The translations under genes were made by a program, and so were the position numbers. From positions 1-64,000 of the forward strand of contig NZ_BJYY01000004.1 in assembly GCF_007991755.1 (NCBI RefSeq): a stretch of DNA of 64,000 nucleotides. Reading direction: 5' to 3'. The notes under the pieces were generated by a model. The model was not told the origin of the DNA. It worked only from the letters and a program-made list of their open reading frames with translations, and did no database searches. Every line of letters starts with the position of its first letter. Position 1 is the stretch's first letter. This document shows, one piece after another, positions 34,209 to 43,176 of this stretch. The stretch is from Cellulomonas aerilata. Lineage in GTDB: Bacteria > Actinomycetota > Actinomycetes > Actinomycetales > Cellulomonadaceae.

Positions 34209-34367
34209 ATGACGGAGAACCTGCCCGAGAGCTTCGACCCCCAGCAGCCCGACCTGCCGACGCTGGGCGTGGACCCCGACCCCATCCCGGAGTCCCACGG
34301 CGAGGACACCTCGCTCGACCCGGTGGAGGGCTCCGCCGACGAGGGCGGGACCCTGCCCGCCACCTGA
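34209..34367 (+). CDS. Small acidic protein, unknown function
   Basis: The 52-residue product is Pro/Asp/Glu-rich with no hydrophobic core (LPESFDPQQPDLPTLG, then DPIPESHGEDTSLDPVEG), so it is likely disordered. It starts at ATG 34209, ends at TGA 34367 and is followed by a strong terminator at 34381, which supports a real gene. No ribosome site is strong. Function unknown. Confidence 0.55.
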   Translation: MTENLPESFDPQQPDLPTLGVDPDPIPESHGEDTSLDPVEGSADEGGTLPAT

Positions 34368-34380
34368 GCCCGGCGATCGG

Positions 34381-34408
34381 GGGGGCGGTCCCGGGCGGGA
34401 CCGCCCCC
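34381..34408 (+). terminator. Intrinsic terminator hairpin
   Basis: Arms GGGGGCGGTCCC (34381-34392) and GGGACCGCCCCC (34397-34408) with loop GGGC make a perfect 12-bp stem 13 bases after the small acidic gene. Confidence 0.75.
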
Positions 34409-34539
34409 TGGTCGTCCGCCGGGCCCGGTCAGCCCGGTCCGGGGGAGGTGCGGGAGAGGTCAGCGCTCCTCGTCCGTGCGGCCGCGTCGGCTCCGGCCTG
34501 CGGGCCCGGGCGGTGGGTCGTGTGGCACCCTCGGGGCCT

Positions 34540-35205
34540 GTGAGCACCGCCGGCACCCCCCGGGACGACCCCCCGGACGACGCACCGACCGACGGCCCCG
34601 CCCCGTGGGGCGGGCTGCTGGGCGGGACGACACGGCTCTCCCTCTTCGGGGAGGTCGGGCTGGTGGGCGTCGTCGTGGCGGTCCTGAGCCTGCCGGTGGT
34701 GACCGCGGTCCCCGCACTCGCGGCGGGGACGCTCCACCTGCGGCGGCACCTCTCGGGCGAGGCCGCCTCGCTCGGCCGGCTGCTGCGCAGCGTCGGCCCT
34801 GCGCTGCGCGACCTGTGGGCGCTCGCGCTGCTCGTGCCGTTCGTGCTGACGGTCGCCGCCGTCAACCTGTGGCTGGTCGCGGGCACGTCGCTCGCCGGCG
34901 GCGCGGTCATCGGGGCGGTCAGCGTGGCGGTCGGCCTGGTCGCCGTCGTCGTCACGCTCCGGACCGCCGGCACGTGGCACCCCGGCGCCGGAGGTCCCGG
35001 CGCCGTCCTGGCTGCCGCGCACCGGGCACGCCGCGACGTCCCCGGATCCGTGCTGCTGCTGCTGGCCGCTGCCCTGTGCGTGGCGCTCGTGTGGGCGCTG
35101 GAGGCGTTCGCGCTGCTCGTCGGAGGTCTGCTGGCCCTGGCCGCCGTGACCGTCGAGCACCGCTGGGCCGAGCGCGCCGGGACGAGCCCGGCCGTGGACC
35201 GATGA
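34540..35205 (+). CDS. Membrane protein, DUF624/YesL-like
   Basis: The 221-residue protein has about five hydrophobic helices. The first, with GLVGVVVAVLSLPVVTAVPA followed by ALAAGTLHLRRHLSGE, matches the DUF624/YesL pattern (helix, LPVVT-x2-PA, then a basic loop). YesL-like genes are often near sugar-uptake genes, which fits the adjoining carbohydrate region. GTG at 34540 is the chosen start. Function unknown. Confidence 0.7.
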   Translation: MSTAGTPRDDPPDDAPTDGPAPWGGLLGGTTRLSLFGEVGLVGVVVAVLSLPVVTAVPALAAGTLHLRRHLSGEAASLGRLLRSVGPALRDLWALALLVPFVLTVAAVNLWLVAGTSLAGGAVIGAVSVAVGLVAVVVTLRTAGTWHPGAGGPGAVLAAAHRARRDVPGSVLLLLAAALCVALVWALEAFALLVGGLLALAAVTVEHRWAERAGTSPAVDR

Positions 35206-35308
35206 CCGTGGCGCCGTCGCCGCACGTCGCGCCAACCGGCACATCCCCCGCGAAACGGTCCCCGGCCGCCCTCGCCCTCGTCGTCAGCCCCCGCACCAGG
35301 AGACCCCT

Positions 35309-36418
35309 GTGACCACGCGCCGCACCCTGATCATCGGCACCGGCGCGATCGCCGACCACCACGCCCACGCGGTCGCCCAGCACGGCGACCGCGCCGTCGT
35401 CGTCGCCGGCGTCGACCTCGACGCGTCACGCGCGCAGGCGTTCGCCGCGGAGCACGGGCTGCCGGCCTGGGGGACCGACCTGGCGACCGCTCTGGCGGGC
35501 GAGCTGCCGACGGCGGACGGCGGCACGACCGGCCGCCCGGACCTCGCGCACATCTGCACGCCGCCCGGCTCGCACGTGCCGCTGGCGCTGCAGTGCCTCG
35601 AGGCCGGGGTCGCGGTGCTCCTGGAGAAGCCGCCCGCCCTGAGCCTGGCCGAGATGGACGTCCTCATCAAGGCCTCGCGGCGCACCGGGGTGCAGGCGTC
35701 GGTCGTCGTCCAGCACCGGTTCGGCGGGGCAGGCCTGCGAGCCGCCCGGCTGCTCGCGTCCGGGCAGCTCGGCCGCCCGCTGGTGGCGACGTGCGACACC
35801 CTGTGGTTCCGGGGGCCGGAGTACTACGCGGTGCCGTGGCGCGGGAGGTGGGACGTCGAGGGCGGCGGCCCGACGATGGGGCTGGGCATCCACCAGCTCG
35901 ACCTGCTCATCGCTCTCATCGGGCCGTGGGCCGAGGTGACGGCGATGGCCGCCCGCCAGGCGCGGGACACCGCGACGGAGGACGTGTCGACGGCCGTCGT
36001 CCGGTTCGAGAACGGTGCCCTGGCGACGATCGCCAGCTCGGCGCTGTCCCCACGGCAGACCTCGCACGTGCGCGTCGACGCCGAGCGCGCGACCGTCGAG
36101 GTGGAGCACCTGTACGGGTACGGCGACGAGCACTGGACCGTCACTCCCGCACCCGGCCACGAGGACGTCGCCCGCCTGTGGGCCACGGACGAGCCGTCGC
36201 CGGACAGCGGCCACGTCAGCCAGCTCGCCTTCGTGCTCGACGCGATGGACGCCGGCGAGCCGGTGCCCGTCACGCTCGCCGACGCCCGTGGGTCCCTGGA
36301 GCTGGTCGCGGCGATCTACGCCTCGGCGTTCACGGGCACGAGGGTGCGGCGCGGGGACATCGGGCCCGGTCACCCGTTCTACGAGCGGATGGACGGCACG
36401 GGCGCGCCCTGGGCCTGA
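35309..36418 (+). CDS. Gfo/Idh/MocA-family oxidoreductase
   Basis: The 369-residue protein has the N-terminal Rossmann fold (LIIGTGAIADHHAHAV), ICTPPGSHVPLALQCLEAG and the signature LLEKPPALS with catalytic Lys near residue 110. The C-terminal fold has GGGPTMGLGIHQLDLLIALIG with the conserved His. It oxidises a sugar or polyol with NAD(P). GTG at 35309 follows AGGAGA. It is tail-to-tail with the first LacI gene, six bases apart, on the edge of the rhamnose locus. Confidence 0.9.
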   Translation: MTTRRTLIIGTGAIADHHAHAVAQHGDRAVVVAGVDLDASRAQAFAAEHGLPAWGTDLATALAGELPTADGGTTGRPDLAHICTPPGSHVPLALQCLEAGVAVLLEKPPALSLAEMDVLIKASRRTGVQASVVVQHRFGGAGLRAARLLASGQLGRPLVATCDTLWFRGPEYYAVPWRGRWDVEGGGPTMGLGIHQLDLLIALIGPWAEVTAMAARQARDTATEDVSTAVVRFENGALATIASSALSPRQTSHVRVDAERATVEVEHLYGYGDEHWTVTPAPGHEDVARLWATDEPSPDSGHVSQLAFVLDAMDAGEPVPVTLADARGSLELVAAIYASAFTGTRVRRGDIGPGHPFYERMDGTGAPWA

Positions 36419-36424
36419 CCTCCG

Positions 36425-37492
36425 TCACGCCGTCCCGCCGCCGTCGGCGCCCACCGAGGAGGCCCGGACGACGAGCTCGGGCTGGAACTCCACGTGCGCG
36501 GGCTCCTCGGCGAGGCCGTTGGCGGCGCGCAGCAGCAGGTCCGCCGCGGTGCGTCCGAGCTCGTGGGTGGGCTGACGCACGGACGTCAGCGGGGTGGTCA
36601 GCATGGAGGCGAAGTTGACGTCGTCGTACCCGACGACGGCGACGTCCTGCGGGATGCGCAGCCCGTGCGCCCGCAGCGTGCGCATGGCCCCCAGGGCGGT
36701 CAGGTCGTTGACGCAGAAGAGCGCCGTGGGGCGGTCGTCGAGCGCGAGCAGCTCCGTGGCGCCGGCCTCGCCCCCGTCGGCGTTGAGGAACGGCACCTCG
36801 ACCTCGACCATCGCCGACGCGTCCAGGCCCGCGGTCGTCAGCGCCCGCAGCATCCCGGCCCGGCGGTCCACGCACTGCTCGATGGTGGACGGGCCGTTGA
36901 TGAACCCGATCCGCCGGTGCCCCAGCCCGAGCAGGTGCGTCACGGCCATGGACGCGCCCGCGACGTCGTCGACGGCGACCGAGGCGATCGCGGGGGAGGG
37001 GGACCGTCGGTCCAGCAGGACGACCTGCACGCCGCGGCGCTGCAGCGCGAGCAGGTGGTCGATCTCCGCCTCGGCCGGCGTCACCAGGACCCCCAGGACG
37101 CCGTGCTCCTCGAACAGCCGCAGGTACCGGTGCTCGCGGACCGGGTCCTCGTCCGAGCTGGCGAGCATGAGCGTGTGGTCGTCCTGGCCGAGACGGTCCT
37201 CGATGCCGCGCGCGACCTCGGTGAAGAACGGGTTCGCGATGTCGAGCAGGACCGCGCCGACCGTGGTGAGCGTCCCGGCCCGCAGCGTCCGCGCGGAGCC
37301 GTTGGGGACGAACGACAGCTGCTCGATCGCGCGCTGCACCCGGTCCCGGGTCGCCTCGGACACCCGGTCCGGGCGGTTCAGGACGTTGGACACGGTGCCC
37401 AGCGAGACACCCGCCTGCTGGGCGACGTCGCTGATGCTGGCCCGTCGCGTGCCGCGCCTCGACGCGTCGGCCCGGCCCGATGTGGTGACCAC
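36425..37492 (-). CDS. LacI-family repressor, probable regulator of the rhamnose operon
   Basis: The 355-residue protein has a LacI helix-turn-helix near residue 17 (ISDVAQQAGVSLGTVSNVLN), the hinge region and a periplasmic-binding-like effector domain (DIANPFFTEVARGIED, FINGPSTIEQCVDRR, GYDDVNFASMLTTPLTS). GTG at 37492 has GGGGAGGA upstream. It is divergent from rhaM. The likely ligand is L-rhamnose or a pathway intermediate, and the likely sites are the TGAAnCGnTTCA boxes at 37575 and 38117. Confidence 0.9.
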   Translation of the reverse strand: MVTTSGRADASRRGTRRASISDVAQQAGVSLGTVSNVLNRPDRVSEATRDRVQRAIEQLSFVPNGSARTLRAGTLTTVGAVLLDIANPFFTEVARGIEDRLGQDDHTLMLASSDEDPVREHRYLRLFEEHGVLGVLVTPAEAEIDHLLALQRRGVQVVLLDRRSPSPAIASVAVDDVAGASMAVTHLLGLGHRRIGFINGPSTIEQCVDRRAGMLRALTTAGLDASAMVEVEVPFLNADGGEAGATELLALDDRPTALFCVNDLTALGAMRTLRAHGLRIPQDVAVVGYDDVNFASMLTTPLTSVRQPTHELGRTAADLLLRAANGLAEEPAHVEFQPELVVRASSVGADGGGTA

Positions 37493-37534
37493 GGGTTCCT
37501 CCCCGCTGCGGCGGCGCGGGTCGGCCCGCGCCGG

Positions 37535-37586
37535 TTGAAAGTGGGCAGACCGCCTCGTAGCGTCATTGTGCCCATGAACCGATTCA
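37535..37586 (+). promoter_or_regulatory. rhaM promoter and LacI operator
   Basis: TTGAAA (37535-37540), a 17-base spacer and TAGCGT (37558-37563) form the promoter. TGAACCGATTCA (37575-37586), a TGAAnCGnTTCA box, lies just downstream of the start point, where a bound LacI repressor would block transcription. Confidence 0.7.
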
Positions 37587-37730
37587 CGGGCGCGACGGCG
37601 CTCGGTCGGGCCACGCCGCGCGTCGACCGGGCCGGCGGTCGGTCGGCAGCCGGTCCGGCAGGCTGCCGGGCAGCCGGTCCACAGCGGGTCCAGCAGCCCG
37701 TCCAGCCGCCCGATGAGCAAGGAGGACCAC

Positions 37731-38075
37731 GTGGCACGCGTCTGCTTCATCTCCCGCATCCGCCCCGACCGCATCGAGACCTACCGGCAGCGGCACGCCG
37801 AGGTCTGGCCGGAGATGCTCCAGGCTCTGCACGAGACGGGCTGGCGTGACTACACGCTGCACCTGGCGCCGGACGGGCTGCTGGTCGGCGTCGTGGAGGT
37901 CGACGACTTCGACGCCGCACGGGAGGCGATGGCCGCGCGCGAGGTGAACGCGCGGTGGCAGGCGGAGATGGCGACGCTGTTCGGCAGCGACGGCCCGCCG
38001 GACGAGGGCTTCGTCCAGCTGGAGACGGTGTTCGACCTGGACGCGCAGCGTGCCGCCGCGGGGCTGCCGGACTGA
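37731..38075 (+). CDS. rhaM: L-rhamnose mutarotase
   Basis: The 114-residue protein matches RhaM: ISRIRPDRIETYRQRHAEVWPEM at the N-terminus (catalytic His in RHAEVWPEM), WRDYTLHLAPDGLLVGVVEVDDF in the middle and LETVFDL at the end. It speeds the alpha/beta interconversion of L-rhamnose so that the isomerase is well supplied. The GTG at 37731 has AAGGAGGA six bases upstream, better than ATG at 37713. It leads the rhamnose genes; rhaI has its own promoter 6 bases after this gene's stop. Confidence 0.93.
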   Translation: MARVCFISRIRPDRIETYRQRHAEVWPEMLQALHETGWRDYTLHLAPDGLLVGVVEVDDFDAAREAMAAREVNARWQAEMATLFGSDGPPDEGFVQLETVFDLDAQRAAAGLPD

Positions 38076-38080
38076 CGGTG

Positions 38081-38128
38081 TTGACCGGGGTGGCGCCGTC
38101 CGGGTAGCGTTCGTCTTGAAACGTTTCA
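38081..38128 (+). promoter_or_regulatory. rhaI promoter and LacI operator
   Basis: TTGACC (38081-38086), an 18-base spacer and TAGCGT (38105-38110) form a strong promoter. The perfect palindrome TGAAACGTTTCA (38117-38128) begins six bases after the -10, covering the transcript start. The -10 is the same hexamer as in the rhaM promoter. Confidence 0.85.
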
Positions 38129-38165
38129 CACCGCTGTGGGACGTCCTGAGACGACAAGGCGGAAC

Positions 38166-39362
38166 GTGAGCACGCAGACGACGACGTCAGGCAGGGACGG
38201 ACGGGTCGAGGCGGCCCTCGCGGCCCTGCGGACCCAGACCATCGAGCTGCCGAGCTGGGCGTTCGGCAACTCCGGGACCCGGTTCAAGGTCTTCGCGCAG
38301 GCCGGGGTGCCGCGCGACCCCTTCGAGAAGATCGCCGACGCCGGTCAGGTCCACCGGCACACCGGGGTCGCGCCGCGGGTGTCGCTGCACATCCCGTGGG
38401 ACAGGGTCGAGGACTACGCCCGGCTCGCCGAGCACGCCGGCGAGCACGGCGTCACCATCGGCGCGATCAACTCGAACCTGTTCCAGGACAACGACTACAT
38501 GCTCGGGTCGCTGACGCACCCCGACGCGCGCGTCCGGGCCAAGGCCGTCGCGCACCACGTCGAGTGCATCGACATCATGCGGGCCACCGGGTCCACGGAC
38601 CTCAAGGTCTGGCTGCCGGACGGGCTCAACTACCCGGGCCAGGACGACCTGCGCTCCCGCCAGGACCGCCTCGCCGAGGGCCTGGCGCAGATCTACGCCG
38701 CGCTCGACGAGGACCACCGGCTCATCCTGGAGTACAAGTTCTTCGAGCCCGCGTTCTACGCGATGGACATCCCGGACTGGGGCACGTCGCTGCTGCACTG
38801 CCTCGCGCTCGGCGAGCGCGCCATGGTCGTGCTGGACACCGGCCACCACGCCCCGGGCACGAACATCGAGTTCATCGTCGCGCAGCTGCTGCGGGCCGGT
38901 CGCCTGGGTGCGTTCGACTTCAACTCGCGCTTCTACGCCGACGACGACCTCATGGTCGGCTCCGCGGACCCGTTCCAGCTGTTCCGGATCATGCACGAGA
39001 TCGTCCGCAACGGTGCCCTCGCGCCGGACTCGGGCGTCAACTTCATGCTCGACCAGTGCCACAACATCGAGCCGAAGATCCCGGCGCAGATCCGCTCGGT
39101 GATGAACATCCAGGAGGCGACGGCCAAGGCGCTCCTGGTCGACGCCGAGGCCCTGCACGCCGCCCAGCAGTCCGGCGACGTCCTCGGCGCCAACGGCGCC
39201 CTGATGGACGCCTACAACACCGACGTGCGCCCGCTGCTCGCCCGGCTGCGCGAGTCCCAGGGCCTGGACCCGAACCCGATGGCCGCGTTCGCCGCGTCGG
39301 GCTACACCGAGACGATCGTGGCCGAGCGCGTCGGTGGCGCGCAGGCCGGATGGGGAGCCTGA
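38166..39362 (+). CDS. rhaI: L-rhamnose isomerase (RhaI type)
   Basis: The 398-residue protein is the Pseudomonas/Arthrobacter-type L-rhamnose isomerase: ELPSWAFGNSGTRFKVF near residue 28, LKVWLPDGLNYPGQDD near 145, LEYKFFEPAFYAMDIPDWGT (metal-binding Glu) near 190, VVLDTGHHAPGTNIEFIV (Asp, His) near 225, and FDFNSRFYADDDLMVG near 255. It turns L-rhamnose into L-rhamnulose with a divalent metal. The start is GTG at 38166. Four bases separate it from the aldolase-dehydrogenase gene. Confidence 0.95.
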   Translation: MSTQTTTSGRDGRVEAALAALRTQTIELPSWAFGNSGTRFKVFAQAGVPRDPFEKIADAGQVHRHTGVAPRVSLHIPWDRVEDYARLAEHAGEHGVTIGAINSNLFQDNDYMLGSLTHPDARVRAKAVAHHVECIDIMRATGSTDLKVWLPDGLNYPGQDDLRSRQDRLAEGLAQIYAALDEDHRLILEYKFFEPAFYAMDIPDWGTSLLHCLALGERAMVVLDTGHHAPGTNIEFIVAQLLRAGRLGAFDFNSRFYADDDLMVGSADPFQLFRIMHEIVRNGALAPDSGVNFMLDQCHNIEPKIPAQIRSVMNIQEATAKALLVDAEALHAAQQSGDVLGANGALMDAYNTDVRPLLARLRESQGLDPNPMAAFAASGYTETIVAERVGGAQAGWGA

Positions 39363-39365
39363 GCC

Positions 39366-41483
39366 ATGACCGGGACTTCTGAGAGCACGGCCCGCGGCGC
39401 CGCAGGTCTGCCCGCCGACGGCACGCCGGGTACCGCGTCGGCGGCCGCCGAGCTCATCGCGCGCTCCAACCGGCTGGGCGCCGACCCGCGGAACACCAAC
39501 TACGCCGGCGGCAACACCTCCGCCAAGGGCACCGGGACCGACCCCGTCACCGGGCAGCCGGTCGAGCTGCTCTGGGTGAAGGGGTCCGGCGGCGACCTGG
39601 GCACGCTGAGGCCCGCGAACCTCGCCGTGCTGCGGCTGGACCGGATGCGTGCGCTGGTGGACGTGTACCCGGGCGTCGAGCGCGAGGACGAGATGGTCGC
39701 CGCGTTCGACTTCTGCCTGCACGGCAAGGGCGGCGCGGCGCCGTCGATCGACACCGCGATGCACGGCCTGGTCGACGCCGCGCACGTCGACCACCTGCAC
39801 CCGGACTCCGGCATCGCGATCGCCACGTCGGCGGACGGCGAGAGGCTGACCCGCGAGATCTTCGGCGACACCGTTGCCTGGGTGCCGTGGCGCCGGCCGG
39901 GCTTCCAGCTCGGGCTCGACATCGCCGAGATCAAGGCGAGGAACCCGCAGGCGATCGGCTGCATCCTCGGCGGGCACGGCATCACCGCCTGGGGCGACAC
40001 GAGCGACGAGGCGGAGGGGCGATCCCTGCGGATCATCGCCGAGGCCGAGGCCTACGTCGCCGCGAGGACCGCGGAGCTCGCCGCCCGCGGGCAGCACCCG
40101 TTCGGCCCGGTCGTCCCCGGCCGGGAGGCACTGCCCGAGGCGGAGCGCCGCACCCGTGCGGCCGCGCTCGCCCCGGTGATCCGTGGCCTGGCCGGCCGGG
40201 ACAAGCCGCAGGTCGGCCACTTCACCGACTCGGGCGTCGTCCTGGACTTCGTCGCACGGCAGAACGCGCCGTCGCTGGCCGAGCTGGGCACCTCCTGCCC
40301 GGACCACTTCCTGCGCACCAAGGTCAAGCCGCTGATGGTCGACCTGCCCGCCGACGCCCCGCTGGACGACGTCGTCGCCCGCCTGCGCGAGCTGCACGCC
40401 GCCTACCGCGAGGACTACGCGGGGTACTACGAGCGCAACGCCACGCCGGAGAGCCCTGCGATGCGCGGCGCGGACCCGGCGATCGTGCTGGTGCCCGGCG
40501 TCGGCATGTTCTCGTTCGGCAAGGACAAGCAGACCGCGCGCGTCGCCGGGGAGTTCTACGTCAACGCGATCAACGTGATGCGCGGCGCCGAGGCGATCAG
40601 CACCTACGCGCCGATCGACGAGGCCGAGAAGTTCCGCATCGAGTACTGGTCGCTGGAGGAGGCCAAGCTCGCCCGCATGCCGAAGCCGAAGCCGCTGGCC
40701 ACGCGCGTCGCCCTGGTCACCGGTGCCGGCTCCGGCATCGGCCGGGCGATCGCCGAGCGGCTCGCCGCCGAGGGCGCCTGCGTCGTGATCGCCGACCTGA
40801 ACCTCGAGGGTGCCGAGGCCGTCGCGGCCGAGCTCGGCGGCCCGGACGTCGCCGTGGCCGTCCGCGCCGACGTGACGTCCGAGGACGACGTCCGCGGTCT
40901 GGTCGAGGCCACCGTGCTCGCCTTCGGGGGCGTGGACCTCGTGGTGAACAACGCGGGTCTGTCGATCTCCAAGCCGCTGCTGGAGACCACGACCAAGGAC
41001 TGGGACCTGCAGCACGACGTGATGGCTCGCGGGTCCTTCCTGGTCGCCCGCGAGGCGGCCCGCGCGATGATCGCGCAGGACCTCGGCGGGGACATCGTCT
41101 ACATCGCGTCGAAGAACTCGCTGTTCGCCGGCCCGAACAACATCGCCTACTCGGCCACGAAGGCCGACCAGGCGCACCAGGTCCGCCTGCTGGCGGCGGA
41201 GCTGGGCGGCCACCGGATCCGCGTCAACGGGGTCAACCCGGACGGCGTCGTGCGTGGCTCGGGCATCTTCGCCGGCGGGTGGGGCGCGCAGCGCGCCGCC
41301 ACCTACGGGGTGCCGGAGTCCGAGCTGGGCGCGTACTACGCGCAGCGGACCCTGCTCAAGCGCGAGGTGCTCCCCGAGCACGTCGCCGCCGCGGTGTTCG
41401 TGCTCACCGGGCCCGACCTCGTGCAGACCACCGGCCTGCACGTGCCCGTCGACTCCGGGGTCGCCGCGGCGTTCCTGCGGTAG
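39366..41483 (+). CDS. rhaD: Bifunctional rhamnulose-1-phosphate aldolase / short-chain dehydrogenase
   Basis: The 705-residue protein fuses a class II aldolase domain (about residues 25-435; SAKGTG loop, metal-binding HVDHLHPDS near 137, ILGGHGITAWG near 200) with an SDR (about 440-705; TGAGSGIGRA near 453, NNAGLS, YSATKADQ). The known fused RhaD/RhaEW (YuxG) enzymes split L-rhamnulose-1-phosphate to dihydroxyacetone phosphate and L-lactaldehyde and then oxidise the lactaldehyde. ATG at 39366. It is the third gene of the operon. Confidence 0.94.
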   Translation: MTGTSESTARGAAGLPADGTPGTASAAAELIARSNRLGADPRNTNYAGGNTSAKGTGTDPVTGQPVELLWVKGSGGDLGTLRPANLAVLRLDRMRALVDVYPGVEREDEMVAAFDFCLHGKGGAAPSIDTAMHGLVDAAHVDHLHPDSGIAIATSADGERLTREIFGDTVAWVPWRRPGFQLGLDIAEIKARNPQAIGCILGGHGITAWGDTSDEAEGRSLRIIAEAEAYVAARTAELAARGQHPFGPVVPGREALPEAERRTRAAALAPVIRGLAGRDKPQVGHFTDSGVVLDFVARQNAPSLAELGTSCPDHFLRTKVKPLMVDLPADAPLDDVVARLRELHAAYREDYAGYYERNATPESPAMRGADPAIVLVPGVGMFSFGKDKQTARVAGEFYVNAINVMRGAEAISTYAPIDEAEKFRIEYWSLEEAKLARMPKPKPLATRVALVTGAGSGIGRAIAERLAAEGACVVIADLNLEGAEAVAAELGGPDVAVAVRADVTSEDDVRGLVEATVLAFGGVDLVVNNAGLSISKPLLETTTKDWDLQHDVMARGSFLVAREAARAMIAQDLGGDIVYIASKNSLFAGPNNIAYSATKADQAHQVRLLAAELGGHRIRVNGVNPDGVVRGSGIFAGGWGAQRAATYGVPESELGAYYAQRTLLKREVLPEHVAAAVFVLTGPDLVQTTGLHVPVDSGVAAAFLR

Positions 41484-41488
41484 GGGAC

Positions 41489-43147
41489 GTGGTCACCGAA
41501 GCGGTCGGGCCCGGGGCCGGGCGCCCGGGGCACGACGACGGCGCGGCGTTCGCTGCCGTGGACCTGGGCGCCTCGAGCGGGCGCGTCATCGTGGGTCGCG
41601 TGCTGGGGCCACCCGGGGACCAGCGCGTCGAGCTGCACGAGGTGAACCGGTTCCCCAACACCCCGGTCGTCGTCGGTCGGCGGGCCGCCGTCAGCGCGGG
41701 CGGTGCGGGCGGCGCAGACGGTGCGGGCGGAGCGGACGGCGCGGGCGGCGCCGACGGGGTGGGCGGAGCAGGCGGCGCCGACGCGACCACGCTGCACTGG
41801 GACGTCCTGGCGCTGTACCGCGGCGTCCTCGACGGGCTGCGGGCGGCGACCCGGGAGGCCGGCACGCTCGCCGGGGTCGGGATCGACTCCTGGGCGGTGG
41901 ACTACGGCCTGCTCGACGCCGACGGCGCGCTGCTCGGCAACCCGGTGCACTACCGGGACCCCCGCACCGCCGGGGTCGCCGAGCGGGTGTTCCGGACCGT
42001 GCCGGCGGCCGACCTGTACGCGCGGACGGGCCTGCAGGTCCTGCCGTTCAACACGGTGTTCCAGCTCGTGGCGGCCACCGGCAGCGCGCAGCTGGGTGCG
42101 GCGCGGCGGCTGCTCCTCGTCCCGGACCTGCTGGCCTACTGGCTGACGGGGGAGGAGGGGGCCGAGGTCACCAACGCCTCGACCACCGGGCTGCTCGACG
42201 TCACGACCCGGACCTGGGCGACCGACCTCGCGGCGACGCTCGGCATCGACGCCGCGCTCCTGCCGACGGTCCGGGAGGCGGGGTCGACGATCGGCACCGT
42301 GCGTCCGGACGTGCTCGCCGCCATCGGCCACCACGGCCCGCTGCCGGTCCTCGCCGTCGGGTCGCACGACACCGCGTCCGCGGTGGTCGGCGTCCCGGCG
42401 GTGGGCGAGCGCGGTGAGGGAGGCGGCGACTTCGCGTACATCTCGTGCGGGACGTGGTCCCTGGTCGGGCTGGAGCTCGACGGGCCGGTGCTCACCGAGG
42501 CGAGCCGGGCGGCGAACTTCACCAACGAGCTCGGGGTCGACGGCACGGTCCGCTACCTGCGCAACGTCATGGGCCTGTGGGTGCTGTCGGAGTCGATCCG
42601 CACCTGGGACGCCGCCGGTCTGCCCGCCGACCTGGCGGACCTGCTCGCCGCGGCTGCCCGGGTACCGGCGCTGACCACCGTGGTCGACGTCGACGACGCT
42701 GCCTTCCTGCCGCCGGGGGACATGCCGTCCCGGATCGCCGCGGCTGCGGTCGCGTCCGGGCAGACGCCGCCGCAGTCCCAGGCGGAGACGGTCCGCTGCG
42801 TCCTGGACTCCCTCGCGCTGGCGTACCGCCGGGCGGTCCGTGAGGCGGCCCGGCTGAGCGGTCGCACGGTCGACGTCGTGCACGTGGTCGGCGGCGGGGT
42901 CCGCAACGAGCTGCTGTGCCAGCTCACCGCCGACGCGACCGGCTTGCCCGTCGTCGCCGGCCCGGTGGAGGCGGCGGCCCTGGGCAACGTGCTGGTCCAG
43001 GCCCGGGCGGCCGGTGTGCTGGACGGCGATCTCGCCGCCCTGCGCGCCGTCGGCGCCCGAGGGCAGCACCTGCGGCGCTACGAGCCCGGCGTGCTCGTGC
43101 GGGACGAGTCCCGCTGGGACGCCGCCGAGGCCCGCCTGCACCCCTGA
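41489..43147 (+). CDS. rhaB: Rhamnulokinase with Gly/Ala/Asp insert
   Basis: The 552-residue FGGY kinase phosphorylates L-rhamnulose. VDLGASSGRVIVG is near residue 27, VGIDSWAVDYGLLD near 130, YRDPRT near 155, ISCGTWSLVGLEL near 320, VVGGGVRNELLCQLTADATG near 470. A low-complexity GAGGAD-type repeat (about residues 70-92) interrupts the loop between RFPNTPVVV and LHWDVLALY; rhamnulokinases without it are about 480-490 residues. GTG at 41489 is five bases after the rhaD stop, with GGGGA upstream. It is the last gene of the operon; the inverted-repeat array follows. Confidence 0.93.
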   Translation: MVTEAVGPGAGRPGHDDGAAFAAVDLGASSGRVIVGRVLGPPGDQRVELHEVNRFPNTPVVVGRRAAVSAGGAGGADGAGGADGAGGADGVGGAGGADATTLHWDVLALYRGVLDGLRAATREAGTLAGVGIDSWAVDYGLLDADGALLGNPVHYRDPRTAGVAERVFRTVPAADLYARTGLQVLPFNTVFQLVAATGSAQLGAARRLLLVPDLLAYWLTGEEGAEVTNASTTGLLDVTTRTWATDLAATLGIDAALLPTVREAGSTIGTVRPDVLAAIGHHGPLPVLAVGSHDTASAVVGVPAVGERGEGGGDFAYISCGTWSLVGLELDGPVLTEASRAANFTNELGVDGTVRYLRNVMGLWVLSESIRTWDAAGLPADLADLLAAAARVPALTTVVDVDDAAFLPPGDMPSRIAAAAVASGQTPPQSQAETVRCVLDSLALAYRRAVREAARLSGRTVDVVHVVGGGVRNELLCQLTADATGLPVVAGPVEAAALGNVLVQARAAGVLDGDLAALRAVGARGQHLRRYEPGVLVRDESRWDAAEARLHP

Positions 43148-43176
43148 CCCGCCCGCGCCGCGCTACCCCTCCCCTC

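Noticed and set aside
38187-41441. Long minus-strand open frame opposite rhaI and rhaD
   Set aside because: It is an antisense shadow of well-conserved rhamnose genes.
39887-43147. Rhamnulokinase as a 1086-residue fusion
   Set aside because: The first 530 residues are Arg/Gly-rich out-of-frame reading of rhaD; a GTG with ribosome site at 41489 gives a normal kinase start.
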